A stretch of 64,000 bases of DNA from Streptococcus plurextorum DSM 22810 (GCF_000423745.1 NZ_AUIO01000005.1:62001-126000); one strand, 5' to 3'; counted from the stretch's first letter, positions 53,572 through 62,364 are shown. Notes: generated by a model from the letters alone, not told the origin. Translations and numbers: made by a program.

Positions 53572-55593
53572 TTAGTTTTCTTTACGCTTCAAGTAGCCTG
53601 CAAGACTGACTGCAGCAAGACCGCTCATGCTAAAGAGAAGTGAGTGGATTGAAGCATCTCCAGTTTTCGGAAGAATCTTATCACCTGTTTCTTCTTTTGC
53701 TTCAGAAGCAGCTGTCGAACGACTTGGTTCTGTTTCTTTTGGAGCTTTAGTAGAAGTCGGTGCCGGTACTGGCGTTGGAACTGGAGTTGGAACTGGAGTT
53801 GGTGTCGGTGTTGGTACCGGATTTGGAGTTGGTGTTGGTGTTGGAGCAGGAGTCGGCTCAGTGTAATTTTCCACGAATGTCTTCTTACCTTCAATTCCTG
53901 CAGCTACTTTTTGTCCTGATTTTTCTAAATCAGTCAAGTATTCAACAAATACTTCCGTATCTGGGTCAATAGCACCAATCAACTTAGCTTCTTTAAAGAT
54001 TGAGAAGCCGTCACCTCCACCAAAGAGGAAGTCATTGATTAACACTTTATAAGTGGCATTCTGCTCAATTGGTGTACCGTCCGCTTTGAAAGCTTTAGCT
54101 ACTTTATATGGGTTTTCTTCAGTTGGGTTGTCAGCTTTGGTGTAAATATACTTGATTCCTGACATTTGAAGGAAATAAGCTTCTTTTTGGTCATATTGTT
54201 GATTAAGAGCTGTGTAAATTTGTTCACCTGTCATTTCCACCACTTGAAGGATGTTACCAAATGGTTGAACAGCTTGTGCCGCACCCCAAGTAATGCTACC
54301 ATCAGCTTGTACTTTCAAGTCTGCACGAATACCGCCATTATTGGTCATCGCAAAATCAACATCATAACCAGATTTTTTAGCAATAGCTAATTGAGCACTT
54401 GTTACGAGGTTACCAACTGCGCTCTCTTTCAATTCATTGACGTCACGTGAGATATCGCTCGCTTCTGCTGCCGTTGCAATTTTTTGATCTGTCACTTGCT
54501 TCACGATAGTGTTAGCTTCATCGACAATAGCTTGAACATTAGCGTTTGGTGTTTTAACACCTGGAGCAACGGCGATGACTTTTGCTGTTGGTACAGCTTT
54601 AAAGTCTGCAATATCTGTCTCATAAACCGCACGGGCATCTACGTATGCTTTACCTTGAGAAGTTGATTGAACAATCAAGGTTGTTCCGACAGTACCATTT
54701 GTATAGACATGGTTATGACCTGCAAAAACAATATCTACTGAGTTTTCTGGGTAAAGTTCATTCACTTTAGCCATCATATCAGCTGCTTCTCCTGATGCAA
54801 TACCCTCTTTACTTGTCGAAGGAACGTGCGCCAAAACAACAATGGCTTTAACCCCTTTATCGTTTAACTCACGCGCATATTTAGCGATTGTTTCAGCTTC
54901 GTTCAAGAAATTGTATTGCTCATAATTCTGTTTCAAGACGAGGTTCGGAATTTCTGTAGTGACAACTCCGATAAAACCGATCTTAGCGACTTTGTCATTG
55001 ACTGGAATTTCCTTAATTTCATAAGGTTCCCATCCATTAGGAATCGCACCTGTCACTTTATCCACAACGTTTGCAATGACAATCTTTTGAGTAGATGCTT
55101 CATGAGTGTAGTTATCCACAATCTCATTAAATTTTCCTGGTGTTGGAGCTTGCCCTGTCATGATGCGGTTGTATTCATCAAGCCCTTCATCAAACTCATG
55201 ATTTCCAAGCGTTCCATACTCAAAGCCCATTTCATTAAAGACTTTTACAGTAGGTTCATCCTGAAGAAGACCAGAATTCGCAGGACTTGCTCCAACCATA
55301 TCTCCTGCCTGGACACGAATGGTATCTGTAGGAGTACCTGTAGCAGCCGCTTCTGTTTCAAATTCTTTTTGAGAGTCATCCATGTAACTATCAAGCAAAG
55401 CCGCCGTCCCTGCATTACGAACAGTTTCACCTTCTAGGCGAGCTGTACCAGTTGTATCAAGCGCACCATGGAAATCATTGACTCCCATAATCTGAATCGC
55501 CAATTCATCTGCCTGAATGGTTTGAGACGCTGCCACACTAAGGCCCGCAGCAACAGCCAAAATACTGCTTTTCAGAATCAGTTTCTTTTTCAT
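53572..55593 (-). CDS. Cell-wall-anchored 5'-nucleotidase
   Basis: A ~673-residue exported enzyme that removes phosphate from extracellular nucleotides, in streptococci producing adenosine. A signal peptide (KKKLILKSSILAVAAGLSVA) is followed by the metallophosphatase domain with GVNDFHGALD, GNHEFDEG and GHNH metal ligands. A 5'-nucleotidase C-terminal domain with NNGGIRADL precedes a Pro/Thr/Val tandem stretch (PTPTP repeats) and LPKTGD, a hydrophobic segment and KRKEN for sortase anchoring. The start (MKKKL) is preceded by AAGGAG at an unusually long distance of 13 bases. A TTG 11 codons upstream is an alternative. Confidence 0.93.
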   Translation of the reverse strand: MKKKLILKSSILAVAAGLSVAASQTIQADELAIQIMGVNDFHGALDTTGTARLEGETVRNAGTAALLDSYMDDSQKEFETEAAATGTPTDTIRVQAGDMVGASPANSGLLQDEPTVKVFNEMGFEYGTLGNHEFDEGLDEYNRIMTGQAPTPGKFNEIVDNYTHEASTQKIVIANVVDKVTGAIPNGWEPYEIKEIPVNDKVAKIGFIGVVTTEIPNLVLKQNYEQYNFLNEAETIAKYARELNDKGVKAIVVLAHVPSTSKEGIASGEAADMMAKVNELYPENSVDIVFAGHNHVYTNGTVGTTLIVQSTSQGKAYVDARAVYETDIADFKAVPTAKVIAVAPGVKTPNANVQAIVDEANTIVKQVTDQKIATAAEASDISRDVNELKESAVGNLVTSAQLAIAKKSGYDVDFAMTNNGGIRADLKVQADGSITWGAAQAVQPFGNILQVVEMTGEQIYTALNQQYDQKEAYFLQMSGIKYIYTKADNPTEENPYKVAKAFKADGTPIEQNATYKVLINDFLFGGGDGFSIFKEAKLIGAIDPDTEVFVEYLTDLEKSGQKVAAGIEGKKTFVENYTEPTPAPTPTPTPNPVPTPTPTPVPTPVPTPVPAPTSTKAPKETEPSRSTAASEAKEETGDKILPKTGDASIHSLLFSMSGLAAVSLAGYLKRKEN

Positions 55594-55794
55594 AATATAA
55601 GCATAGCTCCTTAATTTTTTTGTCATGTTCCGACTCTTATATAATAATCTTTTTTTTGATAAAATTCAATCTAAATGTGAAAATACCTAAAAAAATATTC
55701 GTTTTCTATCCGTTTTCATTTCATTGAGCCTCCTTATTTTCCTAAAATTTTTCAAAAATACGAAAATAAAAAAACAGACATGTCACAAATCCTC

Positions 55795-55823
55795 TTGTAA
55801 AATCTCCTTGTTTTGTGTATGAT
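55795..55823 (+). promoter_or_regulatory. tRNA-Leu promoter
   Basis: TTGTAA (55795-55800) and TATGAT (55818-55823) with a 17-nt spacer, 13 bases upstream of the tRNA. Confidence 0.6.
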
Positions 55824-55836
55824 GAGATTAGCCTTT

Positions 55837-55919
55837 GCGGAGGTGGTGGAACGGCAGACACGCATGCTTCAGGCGCATGTGCCCGTACGGGTGTGAGGGT
55901 TCAAATCCCTTCCTCCGCA
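55837..55919 (+). tRNA. tRNA-Leu (anticodon CAG)
   Basis: An 83-nt class II tRNA. The acceptor stem GCGGAGG / CCTCCGC is perfect, the anticodon arm is CATGC-TTCAGGC-GCATG with anticodon CAG, and the long variable arm and TFC arm (GGGTTCAAATCCC) are intact. CCA is not encoded. Confidence 0.97.
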
Positions 55920-55945
55920 TATTAGAATCAAGCCCAGATTTGAAT

Positions 55946-55998
55946 CGCACCCCAACGGTTAGATTTTCTCGTCTAACTGTTAGGGTGCGGTTCCATTT
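55946..55998 (+). terminator. Hairpin after tRNA-Leu
   Basis: A long stem, GAATCGCACCC..AACGGTTAGA against TCTAACTGTT..GGGTGCGGTTC, about 20 bp with few mismatches and an 8-nt loop. It is followed by a weak T-rich stretch. It is a probable terminator. Confidence 0.7.
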
Positions 55999-56120
55999 TT
56001 GCTATATCTTCTATCTCTTCAAAAAAAGATTTTGTAAAGTCCAAATTTGCAACATTTCGGCAAACACCGAACGAACTAAGTAGCATGATTTCCAGTCAAT
56101 CAAAATCGCCACCTAAAAAA
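55999..56120. other. Non-coding stretch after tRNA-Leu hairpin
   Basis: I see no gene, repeat or promoter that I can support here. It leads into the structured region at 56121. Confidence 0.5.
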
Positions 56121-56419
56121 GAGACGGTATATCGCCTCTTAGAACGTAGACAAACGTTATTTTCCGTTTAAATAAACTGAAAAGCTCTGCTAGTTTGTGA
56201 TAGGGTTGCCGTTTTTGCGAGCGAAAGCGAGTCTCATCAGATACTTTTCGACCTGGTGAAAGCGGCGTGATTACTAGTATTTCCGCCACCAGGAATTTTT
56301 GAGACCTTAGGCTCAAAAATGAGGTATGGCATTAAGAAGGAAGTCGCTACCGTCCGCACCACTTAAGAAAAGTATTAAAAGAACTTTTTCTCCAATCTGA
56401 GAGACGATATATCGCCTCT
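56121..56419. repeat. Structured non-coding region between 19-bp palindromic direct repeats
   Basis: GAGACGGTATATCGCCTCT (56121-56139) and GAGACGATATATCGCCTCT (56401-56419) differ at one base. Each is nearly a palindrome around CGATATATCG. Between them are strong hairpins: CCTGGTG-GCGG / CCGC-CACCAGG (56252-56293), TTTTTGAG / CTCAAAAA (56296-56319) and TTTTC-GTTT / AAAC-GAAAA near 56160-56180. No convincing ORF is present, and a 67-codon frame on the minus strand has no coding character. It may be a structured RNA, a non-autonomous element or a decayed repeat. Confidence 0.5.
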
Positions 56420-56422
56420 ACT

Positions 56423-56680
56423 TCAATGCGTTTTCAGATACAAGACAAGAAATACATAATTTCCCATTAGGAGAAATAGCCAGAAGAGCCAAGATTTTAT
56501 CTGCCATTTGAAATATAATATCATACCTCCCCAGCTCATCAACGAAATTATCGTGAAAATCGTCAAATCAATCATATCCGAAAAACGATAATAACCATCT
56601 ACTAGTAAGTAAACAGCAACAAGGCCATTCAGTATCTGATCAAGACGGTAAAGCTTTTGGGTATTGGCCAAGGCTCTCAC
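56423..56680 (-). CDS. Small membrane protein (85 aa)
   Basis: A short protein with three hydrophobic segments (LNGLVAVYLLVDG, IFTIISLMSWGGMILYF and WLFWLFLLMGNYVFLVLYL), probably an integral membrane protein. The frame begins with GTG at 56680. A TTG three codons later has better spacing from GAGGTGA. It follows a broken secreted-protein gene by 8 bases, so the two were likely one operon. An immunity-like or accessory role for the secreted protein is a guess. Confidence 0.5.
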   Translation of the reverse strand: MRALANTQKLYRLDQILNGLVAVYLLVDGYYRFSDMIDLTIFTIISLMSWGGMILYFKWQIKSWLFWLFLLMGNYVFLVLYLKTH

Positions 56681-56688
56681 CTCACTTT

Positions 56689-57274
56689 CTAATCATTGAC
56701 ATAAGTCCTATTGAAAGTTGTCTCTGTGATGTAGCTACGACGTCCCGCATCACGATAGAATTTCACTGTAACTCTAACATGAAATCCATTATGGTCACTC
56801 CAGCTACTCTGAATGTAAGTATAATAAATCGTATCATAACTTGATTCTGAGAAAAAGACCGATGCTAACGCCGCCACCGCACTAAGCGGTACAAATTTCA
56901 TCGTTAAAATACTTATAACATTGGCAAGCGATGACTTTTTAAAACTACCATAATTAACACTTGTGTAAACACCACCCGCCCGATTTTGCACTTTTGAATT
57001 AGCTAATGAGAAGGACAGTGTGGTTTCTAATTGCTGGCGTTCGGCATCTGTAATCTGATAAACTTCTGTCACCTCATCAAAGTCGACATAACTGTCAATG
57101 AGCTGGGCATCTAAGGTCACCTCTGTTAGTAAGTTATCAAGTTTGGTTTCTGAAGTGAGCGCCACCACAGGATTCCCAAATGTTTGCGCAGCTACTACGG
57201 TTGCCGGTAGGATATTAACTCCTAGTATTATTGTTGCTAATGACGCTGTTAGACATTTTAAATGTTCAGCTCAT
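56689..57274 (-). pseudogene. Small secreted protein gene with a damaged start
   Basis: The readable part from a GTG at 57168 gives 159 residues with a hydrophobic middle (VISILTMKFVPLSAVAALASVFF) and a strand-rich C-terminus. In the same frame upstream lies an excellent signal-peptide core (CLTASLATIILGVNILPATVVAAQT), but it has no in-frame start codon. An ATG at 57274 joins it if one T at 57268 is removed, giving MSEHLKCLTASLA. A promoter TTGCTT-17-TAAAAT (57279-57307) lies directly upstream. I infer a one-base insertion that inactivated export or expression. The family was not recognised. Confidence 0.5.
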
Positions 57275-57278
57275 CGCT

Positions 57279-57307
57279 ATTTTACACATTTTTAAGGTTT
57301 AAAGCAA
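57279..57307 (-). promoter_or_regulatory. Promoter of the broken secreted-protein gene
   Basis: TTGCTT (57302-57307) and TAAAAT (57279-57284) separated by 17 nt on the minus strand, 4 bases before the suspected ATG. Confidence 0.45.
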
Positions 57308-57373
57308 CTATCAATACTAAACAAAGGACTATTTTTTGATAGTTAGCTATTAGTTGTCCTTCTTATTTCTGAT

Positions 57374-57565
57374 TTAAAGACCTATCACTGATTGGATTGC
57401 CAGTGCTAACTGGTCACCACCTGCTAGAATGGATCCACCAAAAAAGACTAGAACATCTACTTGTTCTAGTCCTTGCTCTGCTTGGAGAGCTCGTATTGTC
57501 AAGGAAGACAGATTCCGCGGCCCACAAAACTGGGCTAATCGATTGACTGCCTGCGATAGTTTCAT
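57374..57565 (-). pseudogene. Truncated YdcF/DUF218-like gene fragment
   Basis: A 63-codon fragment, with CGPRNLSSLTIRALQAEQGLEQVDVLVFFGGSILAGGD cut here to its core VDVLVFFGGSILAGGDQ. This resembles the N-terminal part of DUF218/YdcF proteins, which are usually about 200 residues or more. The frame ends in TAA and the following bases do not continue the family, so only the 5' end remains. Its ATG overlaps the rsmA stop by 4 bases, placing it as the former last gene of the tatD-rsmA operon. Confidence 0.55.
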
Positions 57566-58437
57566 GCTAAACCTGTTTCCTGGAGGCTGTCAGACAGACG
57601 GGCAAAGTCAGCCATGGAAAGTGCTTCTCCACGGACACTGGCTTCTAGCTCTGCCATGCCAAGCGCCTGCGTCAGCTTGTCCTTGACTTCTTCGGATTTG
57701 CCGAAATGGTTGGTCAGGTTGTTCCACAGGGTCTTGCGGCGGTGCACAAAGCTGGCCTTGGACACCCGGAAGAAGAAATCTTCGTCCTTGACGCTCACCA
57801 AGGGCTGCTCGCGACGGACCATTTTGAGAATGGCGGAGTCCACGTTTGGTGCGGGTACAAAGACAGTGCGAGGCACGATGAAAGCCACCCTGGCAGTCAT
57901 GTAGTACTGGACCGCAATGGACAGGCTGCCGTAAGCCTTGGTGTTTGGCTCGGCAGAAATGCGGTCGGCCACCTCCCGCTGCATCATGACCACGAACTCG
58001 CTGAAGGGAATCTTGCTCTCAATCAGGTGCATGAGGATAGGGGTGGTGATGTAGTAGGGCAGGTTGGCCACGACCTTAATCGGCAGATCTGGATTCTTGA
58101 AGTTCTGAATCTGGGTCTGCAGGTCGGTCTTGAGGATATCTTGGTTGACCACGGTCACATTGTCAAAGCGACCCAAGGTGTCCGCCAAAATCGGAATCAG
58201 GCGGTCATCAATCTCAAAGGCCATGACCTCAGCAGCACTCTCTGCCAAAAACTCGGTCAAGGCCCCGATTCCAGGCCCAATCTCAATAACATTGACATTC
58301 CGATCAATCTCAGCCGTGTCCACAATCTTCTGTAAAATATTGGTATCGGTCAAAAAGTTCTGACCGAAGGATTTCTTAAAGGTAAACCCGTGGCGTTCAA
58401 GGACGGCACGAGTAACGTTTTTGTCTGCGATTCTCAT
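57562..58437 (-). CDS. rsmA: 16S rRNA dimethyladenosine transferase (KsgA)
   Basis: Dimethylates two adjacent adenosines near the 3' end of 16S rRNA during 30S assembly. The 291-residue protein carries [12 protein letters not shown], the SAM loop [15 protein letters not shown] near residue 50, the acidic FEIDDR, and the catalytic NLPYYITTP near residue 125. It is part of the tatD-rnmV operon and is visibly richer in G+C (about half in sampled lines) than the two genes just upstream. Confidence 0.97.
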   Translation of the reverse strand: MRIADKNVTRAVLERHGFTFKKSFGQNFLTDTNILQKIVDTAEIDRNVNVIEIGPGIGALTEFLAESAAEVMAFEIDDRLIPILADTLGRFDNVTVVNQDILKTDLQTQIQNFKNPDLPIKVVANLPYYITTPILMHLIESKIPFSEFVVMMQREVADRISAEPNTKAYGSLSIAVQYYMTARVAFIVPRTVFVPAPNVDSAILKMVRREQPLVSVKDEDFFFRVSKASFVHRRKTLWNNLTNHFGKSEEVKDKLTQALGMAELEASVRGEALSMADFARLSDSLQETGLA

Positions 58438-58448
58438 GTGTGTTCTTT

Positions 58449-59081
58449 CTAAATTATTTGATAGGTAGCCATCAATTCTCTAACTTCGTTCGCCCCAATA
58501 TCATCTCCTGCTTCCTCAAAAGCAGTAATAGACTGTTCAAAAGCTTGTTCAGCTAGGGTAGTTGCTGTATTTGTTGCATAAATTTCACCCAGTCCTCGAT
58601 AAGCACAGGCTTGAGCAATGAGGTCGTCTGTCATCAAAGCATTCTCTAAACTTCGTTTCATAAAATGCAGAGCAGATTCTAGCTCTCCTAGTTGCAATCG
58701 TAAATAACCTTGCTCATACTCATTAACAGACCATTTCAATTTATCTTCTGAAAAATCAGCCGATAGCAACTTAGCCTCTTCCTCAATTAACTCCAAAGCC
58801 TTCTTAAAGTTACCTTGACTCCGATAGACCATGGCAAGCTGGTGCAAACCGATATGTTCTTGTTCAGTATTCTTTTCATTTCTAGCTAATTGAATATAGC
58901 GTTGGCAGGCTAGTAAGGCTTTATCAAAGTTTTCTTCCTCAAGATAAAGGTAGGCAAATAAATTGAGACCAGCATAATCCAAACAAGTTTCAGCTTGATG
59001 CTCTTTCTCAAGCAGCTGCTTGGCTTCTGCCACCCTCCCTTCAAAAAAGAATTCCCATGCCTTGTCTATAGTATTACTCAT
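58449..59081 (-). CDS. TPR-repeat protein
   Basis: A ~210-residue soluble helical protein made of tetratricopeptide-like pairs: [57 protein letters not shown] and [17 protein letters not shown]. Such proteins bind other proteins or peptides, and no output domain is visible. GGAGAG precedes the ATG at 59081. The open frame extending upstream into the nudix gene is discarded. It lies in a lower-G+C insert between rnmV and rsmA. Confidence 0.75.
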   Translation of the reverse strand: MSNTIDKAWEFFFEGRVAEAKQLLEKEHQAETCLDYAGLNLFAYLYLEEENFDKALLACQRYIQLARNEKNTEQEHIGLHQLAMVYRSQGNFKKALELIEEEAKLLSADFSEDKLKWSVNEYEQGYLRLQLGELESALHFMKRSLENALMTDDLIAQACAYRGLGEIYATNTATTLAEQAFEQSITAFEEAGDDIGANEVRELMATYQII

Positions 59082-59091
59082 ATAGCTCTCC

Positions 59092-59547
59092 TCACTTATT
59101 CTCCACCTTCCACTCGCCGTCTTCAAACCAGTAAAAATTCTCCGTCAGCTGTGGCTGTTCAAAGATTTCCAGCATGGTTTCAAAGCCGTCAGCAAATTGG
59201 AGATTCTTCAATTCTGCACGGTCAATCCAGAAGACTTCTCCCTCATCAGAAGATTGGAGAACTCCTGAAAACTGACTGGTTTTATAGCAAAATACCAAAT
59301 AGCGATAGTGATCAGTAGGATCCGTCCAGTTTTGAATGCCACAGAGTTCGAGATTGGATATCGTCAAGCCTGTTTCTTCTTTGACTTCACGGATGACGGA
59401 GGAAATGATACTCTCGCCACGTTCAACATGGCCCCCAGGAAAAGTCACACCAGACCACTTCTCTGACTTCCTATCCTGGACCAACACCCGCTGATTGTCT
59501 GTAATCATGCACATATTGGTTAGGATAACTTGTTCCGTTCTACTCAT
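59092..59547 (-). CDS. Nudix hydrolase (MutT-like)
   Basis: A ~151-residue pyrophosphatase with a perfect Nudix box, GX5EX7REUXEEXGU, formed by GGHVERGESIISSVIREVKEETGL near residues 36-59 (20-residue core GESIISSVIREVKEETGL). It resembles 8-oxo-dGTP diphosphatases, but the substrate is not certain. The start MSRTEQVILTNMCMI overlaps the rnmV stop by 8 bases (ATGAGTAG). TPR gene follows after 10 bases. Its G+C content is lower than that of rnmV. Confidence 0.88.
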   Translation of the reverse strand: MSRTEQVILTNMCMITDNQRVLVQDRKSEKWSGVTFPGGHVERGESIISSVIREVKEETGLTISNLELCGIQNWTDPTDHYRYLVFCYKTSQFSGVLQSSDEGEVFWIDRAELKNLQFADGFETMLEIFEQPQLTENFYWFEDGEWKVENK

Positions 59548-60106
59548 ACTCCCCCATCGCCTCCTCAACCTCTGCCAAGCTTATTCCAAACAATTCCAAT
59601 CGTTTGAGGAGTTGTTTGCCGTTACAGTAGCCGATGCGCAAGCGTTCTCCCAGATGTTCCCTCCGCTTGCGGCTGTCGCCCCCCATCAGCAATCCTAGGC
59701 GAATCAGGTCTGACTTGCTAATGTCAAAGTTATTTTCGTCATCGTAATGACCACGCAGGCCTGCTAGGGCCTTTTCCAAGTCTTCAAAGTTGGCGTGCTC
59801 GATGCCCAAGGACCGCCCTTTTGTTTTGGACTTGGGGGTAGCCTCGTCCCGCTGTAAGAAGGCGTGTTTGACCGTGGGAATGGCCTGCATAATGATCTTC
59901 CGAATTCGCTCCCCATTGTAGTCTGGGTCGGTGAAGACGATGACGCCCCGCAGGTCATGGAGTTTCTCGATGCGTTCCAAGTCATCGTCTGATATGGCAG
60001 AGCCTCTGGTTTCGTAGGTATCCACCTCGTAAAACCGCTTCAAGTTTGCCGTATCGTCCTTTCCCTCGACAACGAGGACTTCTTGTATCTTAATTTTCTG
60101 AGTCAA
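59540..60106 (-). CDS. rnmV: Ribonuclease M5
   Basis: Cleaves both strands of the precursor to release mature 5S rRNA. The ~188-residue protein has a Toprim core, VLVVEGKDD at the start and VIVFTDPDYNGERIR near residue 61, with KSKTKGRSLGIEHA as the M5-specific block and the C-terminal LRIGYCNGKQLLKRL. The start is placed at a TTG (60106) that follows AAGGAG and gives LTQKIKIQEVLVVEG. An ATG at 60127 that contains the same AAGGAG is unlikely. It overlaps the tatD stop by 17 bases. Confidence 0.92.
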   Translation of the reverse strand: MTQKIKIQEVLVVEGKDDTANLKRFYEVDTYETRGSAISDDDLERIEKLHDLRGVIVFTDPDYNGERIRKIIMQAIPTVKHAFLQRDEATPKSKTKGRSLGIEHANFEDLEKALAGLRGHYDDENNFDISKSDLIRLGLLMGGDSRKRREHLGERLRIGYCNGKQLLKRLELFGISLAEVEEAMGEYE

Positions 60107-60869
60107 TTCTGAACAAGCTCCTTGCATTCTCGTAGGTCGCTCTCGCCACTTCTTCGACCGACTGGTTGCGAAGCTGGGCCAGCATTTCCACTACATATCT
60201 GGTGTAGCCGGTGCGATTTTCCCGACCACGCTTGGGAACTGGGGCCAGGTAGGGTGCATCTGTCTCGACCAGGATTTTTTCTAGGGGCAATGCTTGCGCC
60301 GCTTCCTGAAGTTCGACAGCTTTCTTGAAGGTTACGACTCCCGAGAAGGAGATGTGCATGCCCAGGTCCATGAAGGCCTGAGCCTCCTCCAGCGTGCCAG
60401 AGAAGGAGTGCATGATGCCACCACGCGGACCGACGCCGACTTCCTTGATGATCTGATAGGTATCTTCCAGAGCGTCACGGGTGTGTACCACAAAGGGCAA
60501 ATCCAACTGCTTGGCTAGCTCCATTTGCCGCTTGAAGACACGGGCCTGGGTTTCCTTATCCGCCGTCATCCAGTAGTAATCCAGCCCAATCTCCCCCAGG
60601 GCAATGACCTTGGGATGTTTAAGAGCCTTGAGTAGATAACGTTCTACTTCCTCGTCATAGGTGCCAGCCTCCGTCGGATGCCAACCTAAAGTCAGATAGA
60701 TTTCAGGATGCTGATCAGAAAGCTCCATAGCCTTGTCAATGGTGGCTCGGTCAAAACCGACAACGTTGTGGAGAGTGACCCCCATCTCCTTGGCAAAATC
60801 TAATTCTTCTTGGACCCGACCGTCAAACTGCTCGACGTTGAGGTGGGTATGGGTATCAAAAATATTCAT
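60090..60869 (-). CDS. tatD: TatD-family metal-dependent hydrolase
   Basis: A 259-residue TIM-barrel enzyme with metal ligands in FDTHTHLN at residues 4-11, GEIGLDYYW near 91, HTRDALED near 127 and SFSGT near 153, with VETDAPYLAP for the last aspartate. The family includes DNA exonucleases and D-amino-acid-tRNA deacylases. It heads the operon rnmV-nudix-TPR-rsmA. The -10 TATAAT ends 6 bases before the ATG and there is no Shine-Dalgarno, so the mRNA is probably leaderless. Confidence 0.93.
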   Translation of the reverse strand: MNIFDTHTHLNVEQFDGRVQEELDFAKEMGVTLHNVVGFDRATIDKAMELSDQHPEIYLTLGWHPTEAGTYDEEVERYLLKALKHPKVIALGEIGLDYYWMTADKETQARVFKRQMELAKQLDLPFVVHTRDALEDTYQIIKEVGVGPRGGIMHSFSGTLEEAQAFMDLGMHISFSGVVTFKKAVELQEAAQALPLEKILVETDAPYLAPVPKRGRENRTGYTRYVVEMLAQLRNQSVEEVARATYENARSLFRIDSEN

Positions 60870-60875
60870 AAAACC

Positions 60876-60905
60876 ATTATATCAGAAAGCGGTAAAATCT
60901 GTCAC
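60876..60905 (-). promoter_or_regulatory. tatD operon promoter, leaderless candidate
   Basis: TATAAT (60876-60881) in extended context TGATATAAT, with GTGACA (60900-60905) 18 nt upstream on the minus strand. Six bases separate the -10 from the ATG. Confidence 0.65.
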
Positions 60906-61209
60906 TTCTCTATCTTTGATCGTCTATCAGGTTACTTTTAAAGCAAGGAGTCAAGCACTGTAGTGAAATACAGCAAAGCATTGTAACATGGTAAACCGGA
61001 AATCTGAAATCTCCACATATCCGACATTAGAACTGCAAAAAAATCCGTGGTTATTATGCAGACATACCCCGTAAACAAGACTCCTCAGGAACACATTCCA
61101 TCCAATAGTTAAAAGCTTTTTGATGTTGATAACAAAAAAAGATTGAAGAAATTGTCCAAAGTAGACTTTTCTTCAATCTAGACCTCTGAAAAACCGAGGC
61201 ATCTATTTA
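60906..61209. other. Non-coding region between tatD promoter and rplA
   Basis: No ORF is supported. It contains a small hairpin CTGTA-GTGAAA-TACAG (60958-60973). The rplA terminator is at 61133-61178. The rest shows nothing recognisable. Confidence 0.6.
61133..61178 (-). terminator. Terminator of rplKA
   Basis: GATTGAAGAAA / TTTCTTCAATC stem with an internal AGTC/GAC pair, then a run of seven T residues on the minus strand. Confidence 0.88.
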
Positions 61210-61899
61210 TTAAAGTGAGCTAGGATCAACCTTGATACCAACACCTTGTGTTGTTGTGATTGATACAGAAGTCATGTAAGTACCTTTAGCTGTAGCTGGT
61301 TTAGCTTTAGCCATTACATCGTGGAAAGCTTTGAAGTTTTCAACGAGTTTGTCTGCGTCAAATGATACTTTACCGATAAGAGCCTGTACGATACCTGCTT
61401 TGTCAGCACGGTAAGTGATTTTACCACCTTTAGACTCTTCAACTGCTTTTGCAACATCCATTGTTACAGTACCAGTTTTAGGGTTTGGCATCAAGTTACG
61501 TGGACCAAGGACACGTCCAAGACGTCCTACAACTGCCATCATGTCTGGAGTTGCAATAACAACGTCGAAGTCCATCCAACCACCGTTGATTTTAGCAACG
61601 AGGTCATCTTCACCAACAAAGTCTGCACCCGCAGCTTTTGCTTCTTCTGCTTTTGCACCACGTGCGAAAACAAGAACGCGAGCAGTTTTACCAGTACCGT
61701 TTGGCAATACCATTGCACCACGGATTTGTTGGTCTGCTTTACGAACGTCGATGTTCAAGTTGTAAGCAACTTCAACTGACGCATCAAATTTAGCGAAGTT
61801 AGTTTCTTTTGCAAGAGCAACAGCTTCTTCTACGCTGTAAAGTTTTGTGCTGTCGATTTTTTCAAGAGCAGCACGCAAGTTTTTGCTTTTTTTAGCCAT
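61210..61899 (-). CDS. rplA: Ribosomal protein L1
   Basis: A 229-residue 50S protein forming the L1 stalk. [24 protein letters not shown] at the start and [16 protein letters not shown] are typical. The C-terminal [17 protein letters not shown] completes it. It lies 39 bases after rplK and also acts as translational repressor of this operon in other bacteria. Highly expressed codon pattern. Confidence 0.98.
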   Translation of the reverse strand: MAKKSKNLRAALEKIDSTKLYSVEEAVALAKETNFAKFDASVEVAYNLNIDVRKADQQIRGAMVLPNGTGKTARVLVFARGAKAEEAKAAGADFVGEDDLVAKINGGWMDFDVVIATPDMMAVVGRLGRVLGPRNLMPNPKTGTVTMDVAKAVEESKGGKITYRADKAGIVQALIGKVSFDADKLVENFKAFHDVMAKAKPATAKGTYMTSVSITTTQGVGIKVDPSSL

Positions 61900-61938
61900 T
61901 TTTATGTCTCCTTGTAATCAGATAATCTTGGGTGCTAC

Positions 61939-62364
61939 TTAGTCAGTAACAGTGAATCCCATAGAACGAGCAGTACCTTCGATCATACGCATTGCAGACT
62001 CAAGGTTTGCAGCGTTCAAGTCAGGCATTTTTGTTTCAGCGATTTGTTGTACTTGCGCACGTGTAACTGAAGCAACTTTTGTTTTGTTTGGTGTACCTGA
62101 ACCTTTTTCAACACCTGCAGCTTTTTTCAAAAGAACAGCAGCTGGTGGTGTTTTACAGATGAAATCGAAAGATTTATCTTCATACACTGAGATAACAACC
62201 GGGATGATCAAACCAGCTTGATCAGCTGTACGAGCGTTAAACTCTTTAGTGAATCCCATGATATTAATCCCTGCTTGACCAAGTGCTGGTCCGACCGGTG
62301 GAGCTGGAGTAGCTTTACCTGCAGGAATTTGAAGTTTTACGAGTTTTTCGACTTTTTTAGCCAT
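61939..62364 (-). CDS. rplK: Ribosomal protein L11
   Basis: A 141-residue 50S protein at the GTPase centre, starting [28 protein letters not shown], with [16 protein letters not shown] and the C-terminal [12 protein letters not shown] as in the family. AGGAGG precedes the ATG by 8 bases. First gene of the rplK-rplA pair. Confidence 0.98.
   Translation of the reverse strand: MAKKVEKLVKLQIPAGKATPAPPVGPALGQAGINIMGFTKEFNARTADQAGLIIPVVISVYEDKSFDFICKTPPAAVLLKKAAGVEKGSGTPNKTKVASVTRAQVQQIAETKMPDLNAANLESAMRMIEGTARSMGFTVTD

Noticed and set aside
53751-53866. Tandem PTPTP / VGVGTG repeat as a CRISPR or mobile repeat
   Set aside because: It encodes the proline-rich wall-spanning linker of the 5'-nucleotidase and has no spacer structure.
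56113-56316. 67-codon minus-strand frame in the structured region
   Set aside because: It has no ribosome-binding site and no coding character, and it runs through strong hairpins. It is better explained as non-coding.
57706-58335. 209-codon plus-strand frame opposite rsmA
   Set aside because: It arises from the higher G+C of rsmA, lies antisense to a complete conserved gene, and has no ribosome-binding site.
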